From Schauerella aestuarii (GTDB lineage: Bacteria; Pseudomonadota; Gammaproteobacteria; Burkholderiales; Burkholderiaceae_B): a stretch of 64,000 nt of DNA. The stretch lies in contig NZ_SIZW01000042.1 in assembly GCF_009866805.1 (NCBI RefSeq), forward strand, positions 620,001-684,000, read 5' to 3'. The notes below the pieces were generated by a model. The model was given only the letters and a program-made list of their open reading frames with translations, did no database searches and was not told where the DNA came from. Position numbers and translations under genes: made by a program. Each line of letters begins with the position of its first letter. Position 1 is the first letter of the stretch. Shown here piece by piece: positions 36,878 to 47,397 of this stretch.

Positions 36878-38017
36878 ATGGCTGTCATCAATACCAACTA
36901 CCTTTCGCTGGTTGCTCAAAACAACCTCAACAAATCGCAAAACAGCTTGGGCACGGCCATCGAACGCCTGTCGTCGGGCTTCCGCATCAACAGCGCCAAG
37001 GACGATGCCGCCGGCCAAGCCATCGCCAACCGCTTCACGGCAAACATCAAAGGGCTGTCGCAAGCTTCGCGCAACGCCAACGAAGGCATCTCGGTCGCGC
37101 AAACGACGGAAGGCGCACTGAATGAAATCAATACGAACCTGCAGCGCATTCGCGAGTTGTCGGTGCAAGCCGCAAACGGCTCGAACTCGGCGAGCGACTT
37201 GAAGTCGATTCAAGGCGAAATTGAACAACGTCTCGCTGAAATCGATCGTGTGTCCGATCAAACGCAATTCAACGGCGTGAAGGTCTTGGCTTCTGACCAG
37301 ACGTTGAAGATTCAAGTGGGCGCCAACGACAGCGAAACAATCGACATTGATCTGCAGAAGATTGACGCTGGAACGCTGAAGCTGAGCGGCTTCAACGTTT
37401 CGGGCCCGGTCGGTACCACTAGCACGGCGGGCGTTGCCGATGCCCTAAAGAAAGCGTACGGCGATACGACCAAAGTGACTTCGGTCACCTTGGCGGGCAC
37501 CACTGGCTTGGCCGATCTCGGCTCAACGCCCCCCACGCCTGTCGTGGTCGCGGATGAGAAAGGCAACCTGTTCGCTGAAGTTACGGTAGAGCCGGACGCG
37601 ACTCGCGAGGGTGTAAAGGGCGGTGACAAAATCTACGTTGCGATCGATACGTCCAAAGGAACGCTGAACGCTGCCGGTACAACCTTGGAGTTCACCGCAG
37701 CCGACCCCGTCGATTTCGGTGGCGTGACGTCATTCGCCTCGACTGGCGATCCCCTCAAGAAGTTGGATGCAGCGTTGTCGCAAGTCGATTCGCTGCGTAG
37801 CTCGCTGGGTGCCGTGCAAAACCGTTTCCAATCCACGGTGGCCAACCTCAACAACACGGTCAACAACCTGTCCGCTGCGCGTTCGCGTATCGAAGATGCC
37901 GATTACGCGACGGAAGTGTCGAACATGAGCCGTTCGCAGATTCTGCAGCAAGCCGGCACCTCGGTGCTGTCCCAAGCGAACCAAGTGCCGCAATCGGTGC
38001 TGTCGCTGCTGCAATAA
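36878..38017 (+). CDS. fliC: Flagellin 2
   Basis: This is a 379-residue paralogue of the preceding flagellin, with almost the same D0/D1 ends (NTNYLSLVAQNNLNKSQNSL, SSGFRINSAKDDAAGQAIAN, ARSRIEDADYATEVSNMSRS, QANQVPQSVLSLLQ). The centre (about 170-290) is unrelated in sequence to that of flagellin 1. A TGGAG ribosome binding site lies about 8 nt before the ATG. The two could form mixed filaments or be alternately expressed; the weaker promoter suggests a different level. Confidence 0.96.
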   Translation: MAVINTNYLSLVAQNNLNKSQNSLGTAIERLSSGFRINSAKDDAAGQAIANRFTANIKGLSQASRNANEGISVAQTTEGALNEINTNLQRIRELSVQAANGSNSASDLKSIQGEIEQRLAEIDRVSDQTQFNGVKVLASDQTLKIQVGANDSETIDIDLQKIDAGTLKLSGFNVSGPVGTTSTAGVADALKKAYGDTTKVTSVTLAGTTGLADLGSTPPTPVVVADEKGNLFAEVTVEPDATREGVKGGDKIYVAIDTSKGTLNAAGTTLEFTAADPVDFGGVTSFASTGDPLKKLDAALSQVDSLRSSLGAVQNRFQSTVANLNNTVNNLSAARSRIEDADYATEVSNMSRSQILQQAGTSVLSQANQVPQSVLSLLQ

Positions 38018-38190
38018 GCGACTCGCACGGAATAGAGCATTGAGGCAGTGAGCGCTGCACCCGTGCGGTCGCCACTGCAACAGTGCAACAAAGCAGTACC
38101 TGAGTACGTAGTAGGCAGTACAAGGGTTGCCCTCACAGCCCTTCCCCGCTTTGCCGGCGCAGGCGGACCAGGCCCTCTGCATTGGCAAAG

Positions 38191-38226
38191 AAAAACGGCC
38201 GTTGGATCACAAGTCCAACGGCCGTT
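38191..38226 (-). terminator. Hairpin terminator, distal, downstream of lpdA
   Basis: A 13-bp perfect stem (AACGGCCGTTGGA at 38194-38206, TCCAACGGCCGTT at 38214-38226) has a 7-nt loop. Reading the minus strand, the stem is followed by TTTTTCTTTG. It may also stop fliC2 transcription from the other side. Confidence 0.75.
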
Positions 38227-38277
38227 CCTCGTGGTGAGCCGTGCTCTCGAAGGTGCCAACAACAAACCTAAACATTC

Positions 38278-38313
38278 AAAAAAATGGCCGCACAAATCAA
38301 TTGCGCGGCCATT
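38278..38313 (-). terminator. Rho-independent terminator of the aceE-aceF-lpdA operon
   Basis: A 9-bp stem (AATGGCCGC at 38283-38291, GCGGCCATT at 38305-38313) is followed on the minus strand by a run of seven T, overlapping the last stem bases. It is 43 nt after the lpdA stop. Confidence 0.8.
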
Positions 38314-38356
38314 CATAAAAGGCGCCGACCAGCCTAACCGGCCGGCGAGCCCCCCA

Positions 38357-40276
38357 TTATTTCTTCCGCATCGGCGGCAAGTCGGTGCAAACGCCTTCGG
38401 CCACTTCAGCGGCCATGCCCACCGATTCACCCAGCGTCGGGTGCGGATGGATGGTCTTGGCGATGTCGATCACATCAGCGCCCATTTCGACGGCCAACGC
38501 CACTTCGCTGATCAAATCACCAGCATGCGTGCCGACGATTCCTCCACCCAGGATGCGATGCGTGTCGGCATCGAACAGGAGCTTGGTGAAGCCTTCATCA
38601 CGGCCATTGGCAATCGCGCGGCCCGAGGCGGCCCAGGGGAACACGCCCTTCTGGATCTTGATGCCTTGCTGCTTGGCGGCATCCTCGGTCAGGCCAACCC
38701 ATGCCACTTCCGGATCGGTGTACGCCACCGACGGAATGACGCGCGCGTCGAAGAAGCTCTTTTCACCGTGTGCAGCTTCGGCGGCAACGTGGCCTTCATG
38801 CACGGCCTTGTGGGCCAGCATGGGTTGCCCAACGATGTCGCCAATCGCAAAGATATGCGGCACGTTGGTGCGCAATTGCTTGTCGACCTCGATGAAGCCA
38901 CGATCGCCCACGATGATGCCAGCCCGTTCGGCGCCGATCTTCTTGCCGTTGGGACTGCGGCCCACAGCCTGGAGCACCAGGTCGTAGCGTTGAGGCTCCT
39001 TCGGGGCGCCCTCGCCTTCGAACGTGACGTAGATGCCGTCTTTCTTGGCTTTCGCGCCTACCGTCTTGGTCTTGAGCATGATGTTGTCGAAGCGCGGCGT
39101 ATTCATTTTCTGCCACACCTTGACCAGGTCGCGGTCGGCGCCCTGCATCAAACCGTCGAGCATTTCGACCACGTCCAGGCGTGCGCCCAATGCCGAGTAC
39201 ACAGTGCCCATTTCCAGGCCGATGATGCCACCGCCCACGATCAGCATTTTCTTCGGAATCGAACGCAGCAACAGCGCGCCGGTCGAATCGACGATGCGGT
39301 CGTCTTCGGGCAGGAAAGGCAACTTCACCGATTGGCTGCCGGCCGCGATGATGGCCTGCTTGAAGCGGATCGTTTGCGATTTGCCGTCGGCAGCCTTCAC
39401 GGTAAGGTGATTGGGATCGGCGAACTCGCCATTGCCTGTCACGACCTTGACCTTGCGGGCCTTGGCCATGCCGGCCAATCCGCCCGTGAGCTTGCCCACG
39501 ACGCCGTCTTTGAACGCGCGCAGTTTGCCGAGATCGATCGTGGGCTCGCTGAACGTGATGCCATGGTCGGCAAGCGACTTGGCTTCTTCCATCACAGCGG
39601 CGGTGTGCAACAGCGCCTTGGAGGGAATGCAACCGACGTTCAGGCAAACCCCACCCAGCGTCGCATAGCGTTCGACGAGCACGACGTTCATGCCCAGGTC
39701 GGCTGCGCGGAACGCGGCGGAGTAGCCGCCCGGGCCTGCGCCCAGCACGACCATGTCGCATTCGATGTCGGCCTGACCGGAGAACTTGGCGGGCGTGGGT
39801 GCGGCCTTGTTGGCAGTACCCGCCGTTTCGCGGCCACTGGCCGACGTTTGCGAGTCGCCCTTGGTGGCTGCAGCCTGCTGGCCACCGTTGGACGCCGAAG
39901 CACCTGCCGATGCACCTGAGCCAGACTTCGCGTCAGCCGAATCCGAGGACGAAGCCGACTTGGCCGCGTCGGCCGAGGCTGCGGGCTTCTCAGCACCGCC
40001 CGACTTGCTTTCCTTGCCTGCGCCGGCATCGCCGCCAGCAGCGGCTTCGACTTCCAGCAGCACGGTGCCCTGACTGACCTTGTCACCCACCTTGATCTTG
40101 AGCGCGGTGATCTTGCCCCCTTGCGTAGCCGGGATTTCCATCGACGCCTTATCGGTTTCAACGGTGATCAGGCTTTGCTCGGCTGTAATGGTGTCGCCTT
40201 CGGCCACGAGCACTTCGATGACGTCCACGTCATGAAAATCGCCGATGTCCGGGACCTTGATTTCAACTTTGCTCAT
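38357..40276 (-). CDS. lpdA: Dihydrolipoamide dehydrogenase (E3 of pyruvate dehydrogenase) with N-terminal lipoyl domain
   Basis: The start is the ATG at 40276 ([20 protein letters not shown]) with AGGGGA upstream. It gives 639 residues; the open frame continues upstream into aceF without family similarity. Residues 1-80 are a lipoyl domain (lipoylation K43 in [12 protein letters not shown]), then an Ala/Ser/Lys-rich hinge (about 85-165), then the flavoprotein. That part has the FAD site VVLGAGPGGYSAAFRAADLG, redox pair C211/C216 in GGVCLNVGCIPSK, an NAD-binding domain and the C-terminal HPHPTLGES active-site dyad. It reoxidises dihydrolipoamide on AceF. A fused lipoyl domain on E3 is known from betaproteobacteria and Neisseria. 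Confidence 0.95.
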   Translation of the reverse strand: MSKVEIKVPDIGDFHDVDVIEVLVAEGDTITAEQSLITVETDKASMEIPATQGGKITALKIKVGDKVSQGTVLLEVEAAAGGDAGAGKESKSGGAEKPAASADAAKSASSSDSADAKSGSGASAGASASNGGQQAAATKGDSQTSASGRETAGTANKAAPTPAKFSGQADIECDMVVLGAGPGGYSAAFRAADLGMNVVLVERYATLGGVCLNVGCIPSKALLHTAAVMEEAKSLADHGITFSEPTIDLGKLRAFKDGVVGKLTGGLAGMAKARKVKVVTGNGEFADPNHLTVKAADGKSQTIRFKQAIIAAGSQSVKLPFLPEDDRIVDSTGALLLRSIPKKMLIVGGGIIGLEMGTVYSALGARLDVVEMLDGLMQGADRDLVKVWQKMNTPRFDNIMLKTKTVGAKAKKDGIYVTFEGEGAPKEPQRYDLVLQAVGRSPNGKKIGAERAGIIVGDRGFIEVDKQLRTNVPHIFAIGDIVGQPMLAHKAVHEGHVAAEAAHGEKSFFDARVIPSVAYTDPEVAWVGLTEDAAKQQGIKIQKGVFPWAASGRAIANGRDEGFTKLLFDADTHRILGGGIVGTHAGDLISEVALAVEMGADVIDIAKTIHPHPTLGESVGMAAEVAEGVCTDLPPMRKK

Positions 40277-40287
40277 CGTGTCCCCTT

Positions 40288-42015
40288 TTACAGTGCGATG
40301 CGGCGGAAGTCCGCCAGCAAGGCACCCAGATAGGCGTTGAAGCGTGCAGCCGACGCGCCGTCGATAACACGATGGTCGTACGACAGCGACAACGGCAATT
40401 GCAGGCGCGGCACGAATTGCTTGCCGTCCCACACAGGCTGATGCGACGAACGCGACACACCGAGAATGGCGACTTCAGGCGCGTTGATGATGGGCGTGAA
40501 CGACGTGCCGCCGATGCCGCCCAGAGACGAAATCGAGAAGCAGCCGCCTTGCATGTCGGCGGGCGAGACCTTGCCGTCGCGGGCCTTCTTGGCGAGCTCG
40601 GTGGTTTCGGTCGCGATCTGCAGGATACCCTTCTTGTCGGCATCCTTGATCACCGGCACAACCAATCCATTGGGGGTATCGGCCGCGAATCCGATGTTGT
40701 AGTACTGCTTCAACACCAGGTTATCGCCATCGAGCGATGCATTGAACTCGGGGAATGTCTTGAGCGCGGCGACCACGGCCTTGATCAGGAACGCGAGCAT
40801 GGTGACTTTGACGCCCGATTTCTCGTTTTCCTTGTTCAGCGTGACGCGCAAGGCTTCCAGGTCGGTGATATCAGCCACGTCGTTGTTGGTGACGTGGGGA
40901 ATCATCACCCAGTTACGATGCAGGTTGGCGCCGGAGATCTTCTTGATGCGCGACAGCGGCTTGGTTTCGATCTCACCGAACTTGGTGAAGTCGACCTTCG
41001 GCCACGGCAACAGACCCAGTGCGGCACCGTCGGCCGAAGCGCCGGCGGCGGCAGGCGCCGCCGACCCTTGCGAAGCCAGTGCTTGCTTGACGAACGCACG
41101 GACGTCGTCTTGCGTAATGCGCTCCTTGGGACCCGTACCTTTCATCTTGCGCAGATCAGCGCCAAGCTCACGCGCGAATTTGCGCACGGAGGGCGATGCG
41201 TGCGGCAGCTCGTTGGGCTTGAGGTCCGTTTCGAGTGCAGCGGCCGGCGCGGCCTTCGATTGACCCGCTTCGGCCGGCTTTGCCGAACCGCTCTCGCCAG
41301 AGGCGGCGGCAGGCTTTTCAGCCGCAGCAGCAGGCTCGTGGTCACTCGCGGCGGCGGGCTTGGCATCCGCGGCAGCCTCATCGGCGCCACCTTCGGCGTC
41401 GAGTTGCAGGATCAACGAACCCTTCGAGATCTTGTCGCCGACTTTAACCTTCAGCGATTTCACCGTACCGTTTTGCGGCGCGGGGATTTCCATCGAGGCC
41501 TTGTCGGTTTCGACAGTGATCAGGCTTTGCTCGGCCTTGATGCTGTCGCCCTCGGCCACCATGACTTCGATCACTTCGACTTCGGAAAAGTCGCCGATGT
41601 CAGGGACGGTCACGTCGACCGGACCACCGCTGCCGCCCTTGGGCGCCGCGCTGGCTGCGGGCTTGGCGCTCGCCGCGGCTTCGGCCTTGGGTGCGTCCGC
41701 TTTGGGTGCATCTGCTTTCGGTGCTTCAGCAGGCTTTTCAGCCGACTTGGCATCGCCACCCTTGGCCGCCGCTTCACCGGCTTCCAGCGTCAGCACAATG
41801 GCGCCTTCCGACACCTTGTCGCCGATCTTGACCTTGATGCTCTTGACCACACCGCCTTGGCTGGCGGGGATTTCCATCGAGGACTTGTCGGACTCCAGCG
41901 TAATCAGGCTCTGTTCGGCCTCGATCGTGTCGCCCTCGGCGACCAGGATCTCGATGACTTCGACATCCTTGGCGTCGCCGATGTCCGGCACTTTGATTTC
42001 TACGATATCGCTCAT
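40288..42015 (-). CDS. aceF: Dihydrolipoamide acetyltransferase (E2 of pyruvate dehydrogenase)
   Basis: This is a 575-residue protein with two lipoyl domains (lipoyl lysines K44 in [11 protein letters not shown] and K172 in [11 protein letters not shown]) separated by Ala/Pro/Lys-rich linkers. A peripheral subunit-binding domain follows ([20 protein letters not shown]), then the catalytic acyltransferase domain ending with the active site [15 protein letters not shown]. It transfers the acetyl group to CoA and forms the complex core. It lies 14 nt after aceE and 11 nt before lpdA. Confidence 0.97.
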   Translation of the reverse strand: MSDIVEIKVPDIGDAKDVEVIEILVAEGDTIEAEQSLITLESDKSSMEIPASQGGVVKSIKVKIGDKVSEGAIVLTLEAGEAAAKGGDAKSAEKPAEAPKADAPKADAPKAEAAASAKPAASAAPKGGSGGPVDVTVPDIGDFSEVEVIEVMVAEGDSIKAEQSLITVETDKASMEIPAPQNGTVKSLKVKVGDKISKGSLILQLDAEGGADEAAADAKPAAASDHEPAAAAEKPAAASGESGSAKPAEAGQSKAAPAAALETDLKPNELPHASPSVRKFARELGADLRKMKGTGPKERITQDDVRAFVKQALASQGSAAPAAAGASADGAALGLLPWPKVDFTKFGEIETKPLSRIKKISGANLHRNWVMIPHVTNNDVADITDLEALRVTLNKENEKSGVKVTMLAFLIKAVVAALKTFPEFNASLDGDNLVLKQYYNIGFAADTPNGLVVPVIKDADKKGILQIATETTELAKKARDGKVSPADMQGGCFSISSLGGIGGTSFTPIINAPEVAILGVSRSSHQPVWDGKQFVPRLQLPLSLSYDHRVIDGASAARFNAYLGALLADFRRIAL

Positions 42016-42029
42016 GTCTTTCGCGTCCC

Positions 42030-44738
42030 TCAGGCGTAGTGCGGGTTGGCTTTATTGGGGTCGATCTTGTACTTCTTGATGGCCTCGGCCACCTTCGAAG
42101 TGGGCAGCTTGCCCTCATCGGCCAGGGCCTTCAACGCCGCCAGCACGACGAAGTGACGATTGACCTCGAAGTGTTCGCGCAGCTTCGAACGGAAATCCGA
42201 GCGGCCGAATCCATCGGTACCCAGCACGCGATAGTCGCGACCGCGCGGCATGAATTGACGGATCTGGTCGGCGAATGCCTTCATGTAGTCGGTCGAGGCA
42301 ATGATCGGACCTTCGGTCTTTTCGAGTTGCTGCGTGACGTACGGCACCTGGGGCTTCTTGTCGTCAGGGTGCAGCAGGTTGTGGCGCTCGCAATCGAGGC
42401 CATCGCGGCGCAGCAGCGTGAAGCTGGTGGCGCTCCAGACGTCCGAGCCAATGCCCCAGTCGGCTTCCAGCAGGTCTTGCGCAGCCATCACTTCGCGCAG
42501 GATCGTGCCCGAACCCATCAATTGCACGCGCAGCTTGCCCTTGCCCGACGACTTGAGCTTGTACATCCCTTTCAAGATGCCTTCTTCGTCGCCCGTGTTC
42601 AGACCGGGTTGTGCGTAGTTTTCGTTCATCACCGTGAGGTAGTAATAAACGTTTTCCTGCTCTTCAACCATGCGGCGCAGGCCGTCCTGGATGATGACCG
42701 CCACCTCGTGCACGAAGGTGGGATCGTACGGTACGCAGTTCGGGATCGTGGCAGCCATCAGATGGCTGTGGCCATCCTCGTGCTGCAAGCCTTCACCGTT
42801 GAGCGTCGTGCGGCCGGCCGTGCCGCCCAGCAAGAAGCCGCGCGCCTGCATATCGCCCGCAGCCCAGGCCAGATCGCCGATGCGCTGGAAACCGAACATC
42901 GAGTAGTAGATGAAGAACGGAATCATGATGCGGTTGTTCGTCGAGTACGACGTGGCCGCCGCAATCCACGAGCTCATTGCACCCGCTTCGTTGATGCCTT
43001 CCTGCAAGAGCTGACCGTCGGCCGACTCTTTGTAGTACATCACCTGATCTTTATCGACCGGGGTGTACTTCTGACCTTCCGGGGCGTAGATCCCGATCTG
43101 GCGGAACAAGCCTTCCATGCCGAACGTACGCGATTCGTCGGCCAGGATCGGCACCACGCGCGGGGCCAGTTCCTTGTCACGCAGGATCTGGTTGAGCGTA
43201 CGCACAAAGCCCTGCGTGGTCGAGATTTCGCGGCCTTCGGCGGTGGGCTCAAGCAACGACTTGAACGCTTCGAGCTTGGGCGCCTTCAACTTCTCGTCCG
43301 ACTTGGCGCGGCGTTGCGGCAGGTAGCCGCCCAACGCGGCACGCCGCTCGTGCAGGTACTTCATTTCGGGCGAATCGTCGGCCGGCTTGTAGTACGGGAG
43401 CTCTTCGAGCTGATCGTCGGGGATCGGAATCGCGAAACGGTCGCGGAATTCGCGCACGGCGTCCACATCCAGTTTCTTCTGCTGGTGCGACGGGTTCTTG
43501 GCCTGACCGACCTTGCCCATGCCGTAACCCTTGATGGTCTTGGCCAGGATAACGGTGGGTTGACCCTTGTGCTTGGTGGCCGAATCGAACGCGGCAAACA
43601 CCTTGTGGGGATCGTGGCCGCCACGATTCAGACGCCAGACGTCTTCGTCGCTCATGCGGCTGACCATTTCCAGCAACTTCGGATGCTTGCCGAAGAAGTG
43701 TTCGCGCACGAAGGCGCCATCGTTGGCTTTGTACGATTGGTACTCGCCGTCGACGGTTTCTTCCATCACGCGACGCAGGATGCCTTCCTTGTCGTGGGCC
43801 AACAGCGGATCCCAGTAGCCGCCCCAGATGAGCTTGATGACGTTCCAGCCGCTACCGCGGAAGTCGCCTTCGAGTTCCTGGATGATCTTGCCGTTGCCGC
43901 GCACCGGGCCGTCCAGACGCTGCAGGTTGCAGTTGACGACGAAGATCAGGTTGTCGAGCTTCTCACGCGCCGCCAAGGCGATCGCGCCCAGCGATTCGGG
44001 TTCGTCCATTTCGCCGTCGCCGCAGAATACCCAGACCTTGCGGTTCGAGGTATCGGCAATGCCGCGGGCATGCAGGTACTTGAGGAAGCGCGCCTGATAG
44101 ATGGCCATCAAGGGGCCCAGCCCCATCGACACGGTGGGGAACTGCCAGAACTCAGGCATCAACTTGGGATGCGGATACGACGACAACCCCTTGCCGTCGA
44201 CTTCCTGACGGAAATTGTTGAGCTGGTCTTCGGTCAGGCGGCCTTCGAGGAAGGCGCGGCCGTAGATGCCGGGGGATGAGTGACCCTGAAAGTACACGCA
44301 ATCGCCACCGCGCTCAGCCGTCTCGCCGTGCCAGAAGTGGTTTTGACCGCAGCCGATCATCGTGGCCAACGAGGCGAACGACGCGATGTGGCCGCCCAGA
44401 TCGCCGCCGTCGTCGGGCGCAGCGCGGTTGGCGCGCACCACCATGGCCATGGCGTTCCAGCGCACATACGAACGGATGCGTGTTTCGAGATCCAGATTGC
44501 CCGGATGAGCAGGTTCCAGCCCCGGCGGAATCGTATTGACGTACGCCGTGTTGGGCGAAAACGGGATATGCGCACCGGAGCGACGCGCCTCGTCGATCAA
44601 GCGTTCGAGCAGATAGTGGGCGCGCTGCGGGCCTTCACGTTCGAGTACGGCGGCAAGCGCCTCCAGCCATTCCTGGGTTTCCAGGGTATCTTCGTCGTTG
44701 GCAGCCTGAAGGGCGCCGGCTTGGGCGGAAGAGGACAT
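42030..44738 (-). CDS. aceE: Pyruvate dehydrogenase E1 component (homodimeric type)
   Basis: The start is the ATG at 44738 ([20 protein letters not shown]) with an AGGAGA ribosome binding site, giving 902 residues. The open frame to 44846 would cross the promoter region. It is a homodimeric E1: early block [17 protein letters not shown], thiamine diphosphate motif [14 protein letters not shown] to [19 protein letters not shown], and the C-terminal transketolase-like domains. It decarboxylates pyruvate and acetylates the lipoyl groups of AceF. It heads aceE-aceF-lpdA and is divergent from a two-component system. Confidence 0.97.
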   Translation of the reverse strand: MSSSAQAGALQAANDEDTLETQEWLEALAAVLEREGPQRAHYLLERLIDEARRSGAHIPFSPNTAYVNTIPPGLEPAHPGNLDLETRIRSYVRWNAMAMVVRANRAAPDDGGDLGGHIASFASLATMIGCGQNHFWHGETAERGGDCVYFQGHSSPGIYGRAFLEGRLTEDQLNNFRQEVDGKGLSSYPHPKLMPEFWQFPTVSMGLGPLMAIYQARFLKYLHARGIADTSNRKVWVFCGDGEMDEPESLGAIALAAREKLDNLIFVVNCNLQRLDGPVRGNGKIIQELEGDFRGSGWNVIKLIWGGYWDPLLAHDKEGILRRVMEETVDGEYQSYKANDGAFVREHFFGKHPKLLEMVSRMSDEDVWRLNRGGHDPHKVFAAFDSATKHKGQPTVILAKTIKGYGMGKVGQAKNPSHQQKKLDVDAVREFRDRFAIPIPDDQLEELPYYKPADDSPEMKYLHERRAALGGYLPQRRAKSDEKLKAPKLEAFKSLLEPTAEGREISTTQGFVRTLNQILRDKELAPRVVPILADESRTFGMEGLFRQIGIYAPEGQKYTPVDKDQVMYYKESADGQLLQEGINEAGAMSSWIAAATSYSTNNRIMIPFFIYYSMFGFQRIGDLAWAAGDMQARGFLLGGTAGRTTLNGEGLQHEDGHSHLMAATIPNCVPYDPTFVHEVAVIIQDGLRRMVEEQENVYYYLTVMNENYAQPGLNTGDEEGILKGMYKLKSSGKGKLRVQLMGSGTILREVMAAQDLLEADWGIGSDVWSATSFTLLRRDGLDCERHNLLHPDDKKPQVPYVTQQLEKTEGPIIASTDYMKAFADQIRQFMPRGRDYRVLGTDGFGRSDFRSKLREHFEVNRHFVVLAALKALADEGKLPTSKVAEAIKKYKIDPNKANPHYA

Positions 44739-45019
44739 CGTTGTGTCTCCTGTGGAGTAATCATGCGTCCGACGCGTGCAAGTCGCGTCCGACGGGTGAA
44801 AGCCCTGCTTCGAAACCGGCACGCCGAGGGAACAGGCACGCGACAATCGAGGGCTTACGGGCAGCTTATGCGGGCATTCTAGGAAAAAACCCGACCCTTC
44901 AGCAAGTGAAATTTCATGTTGCGGTACGGCATTTCACAATGCAAAATACCAAGCTGCCGCTAGAGCAGAAACAAAGTTTAAAATGAGCGCATTCCGGTCC
45001 CTCGACCGACGCGTCTTCC
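44739..45019. promoter_or_regulatory. Divergent aceE / sensor kinase promoter region
   Basis: This region of 281 bases holds a perfect 10-bp palindrome TGAAATTTCA at 44907-44916. It is part of a wider dyad, GTGAAAT (44906-44912) and ATTTCAC (44931-44937). It also holds a 20-nt imperfect tandem duplication (44765-44784, 44785-44804; 17 of 20 identical) in the aceE leader. The dyad is a plausible operator for regulating pyruvate dehydrogenase or the divergent kinase gene. Promoter boxes could not be assigned with confidence. Confidence 0.45.
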
Positions 45020-46774
45020 ATGGCCAGCCCGCATAAATCAAATATCCCGACGCCGTTCCACGATCACGCCCGCATGCGCAGGCGCGGTCTCTATTGGCTC
45101 ACGCCCGTGCTGGTCCTGGTGCTCTATATCTGTGTGATGGGTGCCTTCTTCTGGTTGCAGCGCATTCATGACGACAGTGTCATGTTCGTCACCATCGACC
45201 AGGAGATGCGTCAGCAGCGGCTGCTGTGGGTGGTGCTCGCGCTCTCCTGCGTGATTGTGATCAGCCTGTTGATGCTATGGCGTTACACGCGCTTCCGATC
45301 CCACGCCGAGGCCGCGCTGATTGCCGAAACCGGATTTCGGCGCGCCATGGAAAATTCGATGTCCACCGGCATGCGTGTGCTGGATCTGGAAGGTCGTATC
45401 GCCTACGTCAATCCGGCCTTTTGCCGCATGATCGGCTGGAACGAAGCCGACCTGATCGGCCGCAGCCCGCCCTTTCCCTACTGGGTGCCGGGGCGGCACG
45501 AGTATCACCAGCACACCTTGGACACCCTCACGTCGGGCAAAACGCCGAGCAGCGGGCTCGAAGTGGAAGCGCAGCGCCGCGATGGGTCGCGCTTCGTGGC
45601 GCGGATGTATGTGTCGCCCCTGCTCGATCCCAACGGCAATCAGATCGGCTGGATGACCTCGATGACCGACATCACCGAGCCCAAGCGCATCCGGGAAGCA
45701 CTCACTGCTGCACACGAGCGGTTCATGACGGTGCTGGAGGGGCTCGACGACGCGATCTCGGTCACGGCCGACACGCACGATGGCCTGGAACTGCTGTTTG
45801 CCAACCGCACCTACCGGCGCGTCTTCGGCGCGCAGACCGGGGGGCACGAGGAACTGCTCGCCGGCCGCCGTGGGCGTTTTACGGATGAGTCGGTCGAGGT
45901 GCTATCGCCTTCCGTACAGCGCTGGTTCGAGGTGCATCACCGAATGCTGGCATGGACGGACGGGCGCCGGGTACGCATGCAGGTCGCCCGGGATATCACC
46001 GAGCGCCGCACCCATGAAGAGGCGTCGCGTCTCCAACAGGAAAAGATTCAGCTCACGAGCCGTCTCACCACGATGGGTGAAATGGCATCATCGCTCGCGC
46101 ATGAGTTGAACCAACCCCTCACCGCCATCTCTAACTATAGTATGGGTGCCGTGGCGCTGGTGAAGGCGGGGCATACCAGCCCGACCATGCTGCTGCCCGC
46201 GCTGGAAAAAGCGGCGGCGCAGGCTGAGCGCGCGGGCAAGATCATCAGTCGTATCCGTGAATTCGTGAAGCGCAGCGAGCCGCGTCGCCAACGCGTGGCC
46301 ATTCGCGGCATTGTGGATAACGCGATCGGCTTTGCCGATATCGATGCCCGCAAGCGCCGCATTCGCATCGAACCGTTTGTGCCGTCGACCGCGCCGGACG
46401 TGCTGGCCGACCCGATCCTGATCGAGCAGGTGCTGCTCAATCTGCTGAAGAATGGTCTGGAAGCGATGGAAAAGAGCGATTCCGACGAATTGAAGGTGGC
46501 CGTGATCCTGCATGAGCAACATATCGAAGTTGCCGTCGTCGACCGCGGACATGGACTGGCCGAGCCCGAGCGCCTGTTCGAGCCGTTCTTCAGTACTAAG
46601 ACACAAGGCTTGGGTATGGGCCTGAACATCTGCCGTACCATTATCGAGTCGCACCACGGCCGCCTGTGGGCTGACCCCAATCCCGCCGGCGGTACGATCT
46701 TCCGCTTTACTTTGCCCTGCGCAGCGCCACAAGCGCTCGATCAGAACGAACAGTCCGAGGAGTTGCACGCATGA
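45020..46774 (+). CDS. PAS-domain membrane sensor histidine kinase (FixL-like family)
   Basis: This is a 584-residue kinase. Two transmembrane helices (about 24-47 and 68-88) enclose a short periplasmic loop of about 20 residues, so sensing is probably cytoplasmic or within the membrane. A PAS domain with PAC (about 105-228: ENSMSTGMRVLDLEGRIAYV, ISDGSR-like core, SMTDITEPKRIREA) is followed by a second, weaker PAS (about 235-330). The HisKA domain has H361 in SSLAHELNQPLTAISNYS, and the ATPase has N box LLNLLKNGLEAM and G box TKTQGLGMGLNICR. It is coupled by an ATGA overlap to its response regulator. No haem-binding His was verified, so oxygen sensing is not claimed. Confidence 0.88.
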   Translation: MASPHKSNIPTPFHDHARMRRRGLYWLTPVLVLVLYICVMGAFFWLQRIHDDSVMFVTIDQEMRQQRLLWVVLALSCVIVISLLMLWRYTRFRSHAEAALIAETGFRRAMENSMSTGMRVLDLEGRIAYVNPAFCRMIGWNEADLIGRSPPFPYWVPGRHEYHQHTLDTLTSGKTPSSGLEVEAQRRDGSRFVARMYVSPLLDPNGNQIGWMTSMTDITEPKRIREALTAAHERFMTVLEGLDDAISVTADTHDGLELLFANRTYRRVFGAQTGGHEELLAGRRGRFTDESVEVLSPSVQRWFEVHHRMLAWTDGRRVRMQVARDITERRTHEEASRLQQEKIQLTSRLTTMGEMASSLAHELNQPLTAISNYSMGAVALVKAGHTSPTMLLPALEKAAAQAERAGKIISRIREFVKRSEPRRQRVAIRGIVDNAIGFADIDARKRRIRIEPFVPSTAPDVLADPILIEQVLLNLLKNGLEAMEKSDSDELKVAVILHEQHIEVAVVDRGHGLAEPERLFEPFFSTKTQGLGMGLNICRTIIESHHGRLWADPNPAGGTIFRFTLPCAAPQALDQNEQSEELHA

Positions 46775-47397
46775 CTACCCCCCCCATTTCGAGCACGGTG
46801 TTCATTGTCGATGACGACGAAGCCGTCCGAGACTCGTTGCGTTGGCTGCTGGAAGCCAATGGCTATCGCGTGCGCGTGTTTGCCAGTGCCGAAAGTTTCC
46901 TCGATGACTACGACCCCGCCACGGTCGGCGTCTTGATCTGCGACGTTCGCATGCCCGGCATGAGCGGCCTCGAGTTGCAGGAGCAGTTGATCGCCCGCCA
47001 GGCGCCGTTGCCGATCGTGTTCATCACCGGCCACGGCGATGTGCCGATGGCCGTCACGACGATGAAGAAAGGCGCCATCGACTTCCTCGAGAAACCGTTC
47101 AACGAGCAGGATCTGCGTGAAATCGTGGCCCGCATGCTCGAACAGGCCACGCAGCGTGTGTCGAAATTCCAGGCCCAGCGGGATCATGAAGCGATGTTGG
47201 CCCGCCTCACCGCGCGCGAACAGCAGGTGCTCGAGCGCATCGTCGCCGGCCGGCTGAACAAGCAGATCGCCGACGATCTGGGCATCAGCATCAAAACCGT
47301 AGAGGCGCATCGCGCCAATATCATGGAAAAACTTGAAGTGACCACCGTAGCCGATCTGATGAAAGTCGCCTTGGCCAAACCCGAGGCGCACGCATGA
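46771..47397 (+). CDS. FixJ-family response regulator with LuxR-type DNA-binding domain
   Basis: This is a 208-residue regulator. The receiver has the acidic DDD near residue 14 and phospho-acceptor D58 ([16 protein letters not shown]), Thr in [12 protein letters not shown] and Lys in [12 protein letters not shown]. The C-terminal LuxR/GerE helix-turn-helix reads [20 protein letters not shown] and [16 protein letters not shown]. It overlaps the kinase stop (ATGA) and its own stop overlaps the folD start (ATGA). Targets are unknown; the divergent aceE promoter is the obvious candidate. Confidence 0.92.
   Translation: MTTPPISSTVFIVDDDEAVRDSLRWLLEANGYRVRVFASAESFLDDYDPATVGVLICDVRMPGMSGLELQEQLIARQAPLPIVFITGHGDVPMAVTTMKKGAIDFLEKPFNEQDLREIVARMLEQATQRVSKFQAQRDHEAMLARLTAREQQVLERIVAGRLNKQIADDLGISIKTVEAHRANIMEKLEVTTVADLMKVALAKPEAHA

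Larger units (their letters stand above)
38018..38356. other. Intergenic region between convergent fliC2 and lpdA
   Basis: This is 339 bases without a gene. It contains two hairpin terminators oriented for the minus-strand pdh operon (38191-38226 and 38278-38313). No obvious U-tailed terminator for fliC2 itself was seen, unless the first hairpin serves both directions. Confidence 0.6.

Noticed and set aside
38048-39919. 623-codon open frame opposite lpdA
   Set aside because: It is an antisense shadow of the GC-rich lpdA coding sequence. Its translation is rich in His, Arg and Ala without any recognisable domain, and lpdA is unmistakable.
42039-44279. 746-codon open frame opposite aceE
   Set aside because: It is an antisense shadow of aceE arising from codon bias, with no plausible start signal or domain.
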